Of a stretch of DNA of 7,267 bases, positions 5,185 to 7,267 are shown one piece after another. The notes under the pieces were generated by a model, which did no database searches, had not been told where the DNA came from, and was given only the letters and a program-made list of their open reading frames with translations. Location: positions 1 to 7,267 of the forward strand of contig DGRR01000105.1 of assembly GCA_002389995.1 (NCBI GenBank), given 5' to 3'. A program made the position numbers and the translations under genes. Each line of letters opens with the position of its first letter. The first letter of the stretch is position 1. The stretch comes from Ruminococcus sp. UBA4383 (GTDB lineage: Bacteria > Bacillota > Clostridia > Oscillospirales > Ruminococcaceae).

Positions 5185-5200
5185 TGTTCCATGTGGAACA
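5185..5200. promoter_or_regulatory. parS-like palindrome, copy 2
   Basis: This copy is identical over 16 bases to the one at 5146-5161 and lies 39 bp from it. A half-copy TGTTTCATG (5172-5180) lies between them. Repetition of an identical palindrome argues for a protein-binding site rather than chance. It ends four bases before the first 98-bp repeat. Confidence 0.5.
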
Positions 5201-5204
5201 TTAA

Positions 5205-5532
5205 GCGCAAATTTGACGATTATAAACAAGAGGAAAATTTGCGCTCTTGTGCTGAGAGTGAACGTAACAAAGTGGAGTGAACGAAAGCACAAGGCTCAAA
5301 AAGCGCAAATTTGACGATTATAAACAAGAGGAAAATTTGCGCTCTTGTGCTGAGAGTGAACGTAACAAAGTGGAGTGAACGAAAGCACAAGGCTCAAAAA
5401 GCGCAAATTTGACGATTTTAAACAAGAGGAAAATTTGCGCTCTTGTGCTGAGAGTGAACGTAACAAAGTGGAGTGAACGAAAGCACAAGGCTCAAAAAGC
5501 GCAAATTTGACGATTTTAAATAGGAGAAAATT
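5205..5532. repeat. Tandem 98-bp repeat array in the argH leader (3 full units plus a partial fourth)
   Basis: Units start at 5205, 5303 and 5401, and a fourth incomplete unit at 5499, with an exact 98-bp period. Units 1 and 2 are identical. Unit 3 differs by one base (A to T at unit position 18), and the partial unit 4 shares that T. Each full unit holds two inverted repeats. The first is GCGCAAATTT / AAATTTGCGC around a 20-base loop (5205-5214 / 5235-5244 in unit 1). The second is CTTGTGCT / AGCACAAG (5246-5253 / 5286-5293), enclosing two copies of GAGTGAACG. Unit 4 runs into the argH ribosome site: TAGGAGAAAATTATGGC replaces the unit sequence CAAGAGGAAAATTTGCGC, so the array seems derived from the argH leader. 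The 98-bp length is not a multiple of three, so it is not coding in one frame. No clear promoter is seen. Confidence 0.92.
5522..5526 (+). promoter_or_regulatory. argH ribosome site within the last partial repeat
   Basis: AGGAG lies six bases before ATG 5533. The same place in each full repeat unit carries the similar AAGAGG, so the array holds three decoy-like ribosome sites upstream of the true one. Confidence 0.85.
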
Positions 5533-6918
5533 ATGGCAGATATGATGTGGGCAGGAAGATTTTCAAAGCAGGTCGATGAAACTGTTAATGCTTTCAATTC
5601 TTCCATATCATTTGACGGTCGTATGTACCGCCACGATATACAGGGCAGTATCGCTCATGCTACTATGCTCGGCGACTGCGGTATAATTACAAAACAGGAC
5701 AGTCTCGAAATAATAGGCGGTCTTAAAGAGATTTTAAAGGATATTGATGAGGGTAAACTTGAACTTGACCCGAATGCCGAAGATATTCATATGTTTGTTG
5801 AGGCTGAACTCACCAAAAGACTCGGTGATGTCGGAAAAAGACTTCATACATCACGTTCAAGAAACGATCAGGTTGCAGTTGATTTGAGACTTTATCTGCG
5901 TGATGAAATCAATGAGATAAAAAACCTTGTAAAGGAACTTATTTCTGCAATTATAAAAATGGCAAAGGAACATACCGAAACTATTATGCCGGGGTATACA
6001 CATTTGCAGAGGGCGCAGCCTATAACATTTGCACATCACTTAATGGCATATGTTTTCATGCTTCTGCGTGATTTGAGCAGACTTTCCGACACTCAGGACA
6101 GAATGAATGTATGTCCTCTGGGAAGCGGTGCGCTCGCAGGTACTACTTACAGAACAAACAGAAAACAGACCGCTGAACTCTTAGGATTCAGAGAACCCAT
6201 GCCGAACAGTCTTGACGGTGTTTCCGACAGGGATTACTGCATAGAGTTATGCTGTGATTTGTCTCTGCTTATGACACATCTTTCGAGATTCTCTGAGGAA
6301 ATAATAATGTGGTGTTCATGGGAGTTCAAATTCGTTGAACTTGATGATGCATTTGCAACAGGTTCTTCTATCATGCCGCAGAAGAAAAACCCCGATGTCA
6401 CTGAACTTATCAGAGGAAAAACAGGAAGAATAAACGGTGACCTTATTACACTCCTTACCATGATGAAGGGTATTCCGCTTGCATACAACAAGGATATGCA
6501 GGAGGACAAAGAGGCTATATTCGATGCAGTTGACAATGTAAAATTATGTGTAAAGACATTTATTCCCATGCTTGCGACTATGAGAGTTTTAAAGGACAAT
6601 ATGAGAAATGCCGCTGCAAAGGGATTTATAAACGCAACAGACTGCGCTGACTATCTCGTTAAAAAGGGTATGCCGTTCAGAGATGCATACAAGATTACGG
6701 GAACGCTTGTCGCTTTATGCATAGAGAAGAATTTAACTCTTGAAACTCTCCCCCTTGATGAGTACAGAAAAATGACAGAGCTTTTTGATGAAGATGTATA
6801 CAACGCAATAAGCCTTGAAACCTGCGTAAGGGAAAGAAAATCCGAGGGCGGACCTGCTCCCGATGAGGTGAAAAAACAGATAGCACTTGCCGAAAGTGAA
6901 CTGAATATATATCAGTAA
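5533..6918 (+). CDS. argH: Argininosuccinate lyase
   Basis: ArgH splits argininosuccinate into arginine and fumarate, the last step of arginine synthesis; it is a cytoplasmic homotetramer of the fumarase/aspartase superfamily. The 461 aa match the family. Conserved blocks are present in order: MWAGRFS (5-11), TSRSRNDQV (106-114), GYTHLQRAQP (154-163, with the catalytic T157-H158 pair), and the superfamily signature GSSIMPQKKNPD (277-288) containing the catalytic loop serine. The C-terminal domain is complete. ATG 5533 has a ribosome site at 5522-5526. The 5' leader is the 98-bp repeat array. The next gene starts one base after the stop, so translation is probably coupled. Whether transcription comes from the argG promoter by read-through or from a promoter in 5132-5532 cannot be told from the sequence. 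Confidence 0.97.
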   Translation: MADMMWAGRFSKQVDETVNAFNSSISFDGRMYRHDIQGSIAHATMLGDCGIITKQDSLEIIGGLKEILKDIDEGKLELDPNAEDIHMFVEAELTKRLGDVGKRLHTSRSRNDQVAVDLRLYLRDEINEIKNLVKELISAIIKMAKEHTETIMPGYTHLQRAQPITFAHHLMAYVFMLLRDLSRLSDTQDRMNVCPLGSGALAGTTYRTNRKQTAELLGFREPMPNSLDGVSDRDYCIELCCDLSLLMTHLSRFSEEIIMWCSWEFKFVELDDAFATGSSIMPQKKNPDVTELIRGKTGRINGDLITLLTMMKGIPLAYNKDMQEDKEAIFDAVDNVKLCVKTFIPMLATMRVLKDNMRNAAAKGFINATDCADYLVKKGMPFRDAYKITGTLVALCIEKNLTLETLPLDEYRKMTELFDEDVYNAISLETCVRERKSEGGPAPDEVKKQIALAESELNIYQ

Positions 6919-6919
6919 T

Positions 6920-7192
6920 ATGAAAAGAAAAGATGTTCTGTTCATAATCGGTCTTACAATGCTTATGGGCATTTTGTGGGTTTTAGGGGAACTGGTAATG
7001 GGTCTGTGGGTAGCAGTAGTTCCGAGGGCGCACGTTTTCTGGACTACGGGAATAATTATTCTTACAGTCATAATAAGCGTATGGCACTCCATGCTTGAGG
7101 ACGAATCAGATCGCACCGACCCCAAAACCGCAAAATATTACAGGAAAATAGAAAAGCGTAAGAATAAACACAATAAAAAACATAAGAGGTGA
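6920..7192 (+). CDS. Small basic two-helix membrane protein, unknown
   Basis: The protein is 90 aa. There are two hydrophobic stretches (about 6-34 and 39-58) joined by a short PRAH turn. An acidic patch follows (LEDESDRTD, 59-67), then a strongly basic Lys/Arg/His tail (72-90), probably cytoplasmic and able to contact nucleic acid or acidic lipids. I do not recognise a family. Its ATG is one base after the argH stop with no separate ribosome site, and its TGA stop (7190-7192) lies within the argC ribosome site, so it is tightly locked between two arginine genes. A role tied to arginine synthesis is suggested only by this position. No frameshift or truncation is seen. Confidence 0.8.
   Translation: MKRKDVLFIIGLTMLMGILWVLGELVMGLWVAVVPRAHVFWTTGIIILTVIISVWHSMLEDESDRTDPKTAKYYRKIEKRKNKHNKKHKR
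7184..7191 (+). promoter_or_regulatory. argC ribosome site overlapping the upstream stop
   Basis: AAGAGGTG lies about six bases before ATG 7198 and includes the first bases of the TGA stop of the small membrane protein. This is a classical arrangement for translational coupling. Confidence 0.8.
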
Positions 7193-7197
7193 TTTCC

Positions 7198-7267
7198 ATG
7201 TCTGTTAAAGTATATATAGACGGTCAGGAAGGTACTACGGGCCTTAAAATCCTTGAAAGATTCAAGG
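7198..7267 (+). CDS. argC: N-acetyl-gamma-glutamyl-phosphate reductase, N-terminal fragment (cut by the window end)
   Basis: ArgC reduces N-acetylglutamyl phosphate to the semialdehyde with NADPH, the third step of the ornithine branch. Only the first 23 codons are in the window. They read VKVYIDGQEGTTGLKI (residues 3-18), with the glycine-rich NADP-binding turn GQEGTTG. A start directly with V-x-IDGxxGTTGL is typical of the short, type 2 ArgC rather than the longer Bacillus type. It follows the small membrane protein with a coupled start. The usual argJ, argB and argD genes probably continue to the right. Confidence 0.88.
   Translation, partial: MSVKVYIDGQEGTTGLKILERFK

Noticed and set aside
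5171..5195. Second ARG box upstream of argH (CATGAAT...TTCCATG)
   Set aside because: The half-site spacing is off by one and the right half is poor; it is better explained by the parS-like palindromes.
5211..5230. Promoter inside each repeat (TTGACG plus TATAAA)
   Set aside because: The two elements overlap instead of being about 17 bases apart, and no other -10 lies at the right distance.
5205..5293. Repeat hairpins as transcription terminators
   Set aside because: Neither stem in a unit is followed by a T-tract.
5205..5532. CRISPR array
   Set aside because: The repeats are contiguous 98-bp units without unique spacers and there are no cas genes.
5418..5606. Minus-strand 62-codon frame across the repeats and argH start
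   Set aside because: Shadow frame with no ribosome site; it overlaps the argH start and the repeat period is not a multiple of three.

Overview
The window is a piece of low-GC bacterial chromosome, most likely from an anaerobic Firmicute close to Ruminococcus / Oscillospiraceae. This is inferred from the strong GGAGG-type ribosome sites, a HydF [FeFe]-hydrogenase maturase, an ArgR-type ARG box, an arginine cluster with a short (type 2) ArgC, and codon use. No ribosomal RNA or other taxonomic marker is present, so the assignment is moderate.

Left part (1-1138): the window opens with the 3' quarter of a tRNA-Glu-like gene that has no 5' part, followed by a strong intrinsic terminator. This is the arrangement expected at the far end of an element that integrates into a tRNA 3' end. 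Next comes a very good promoter with dyad symmetry around it. It drives a 34-codon small ORF that ends at a terminator. A 74-aa Cro/CI-type helix-turn-helix protein follows, then a three-tRNA array (Glu-UUC, His-GUG, Ser-GCU) closed by a terminator. The tRNAs look divergent, and two lack an encoded CCA.

Middle (1115-2841, minus strand): hydF (GTPase / Fe-S scaffold for the H-cluster) with its own promoter is followed by a DUF2809-type membrane protein, probably in one transcript. The membrane protein gene converges on the tRNA array and overlaps its terminator.

Right part (2908-7267, plus strand): argG (argininosuccinate synthase) has a consensus promoter and a textbook ARG box just upstream of its -35. 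A terminator follows. Then comes a VanX-like D-Ala-D-Ala dipeptidase that carries a lipoprotein signal. After it lies a 400-bp leader with two identical parS-like palindromes and three complete tandem 98-bp repeats plus a fourth partial unit that merges into the argH ribosome site. argH (argininosuccinate lyase) is tightly followed by a small basic two-helix membrane protein and by the start of argC, whose ribosome site overlaps the preceding stop. ArgG and ArgH catalyse the last two steps of arginine synthesis and ArgC the third step of the ornithine branch, so the right half is an arginine locus interrupted by a cell-wall peptidase and a repeat array.

The most unusual items are the 98-bp tandem array that seems to have grown out of the argH leader, the paired parS-like sites, the tRNA-Glu 3' remnant, and the small-ORF / HTH / tRNA block beside it. 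I see no complete new defence or mobile system inside these 7.3 kb.
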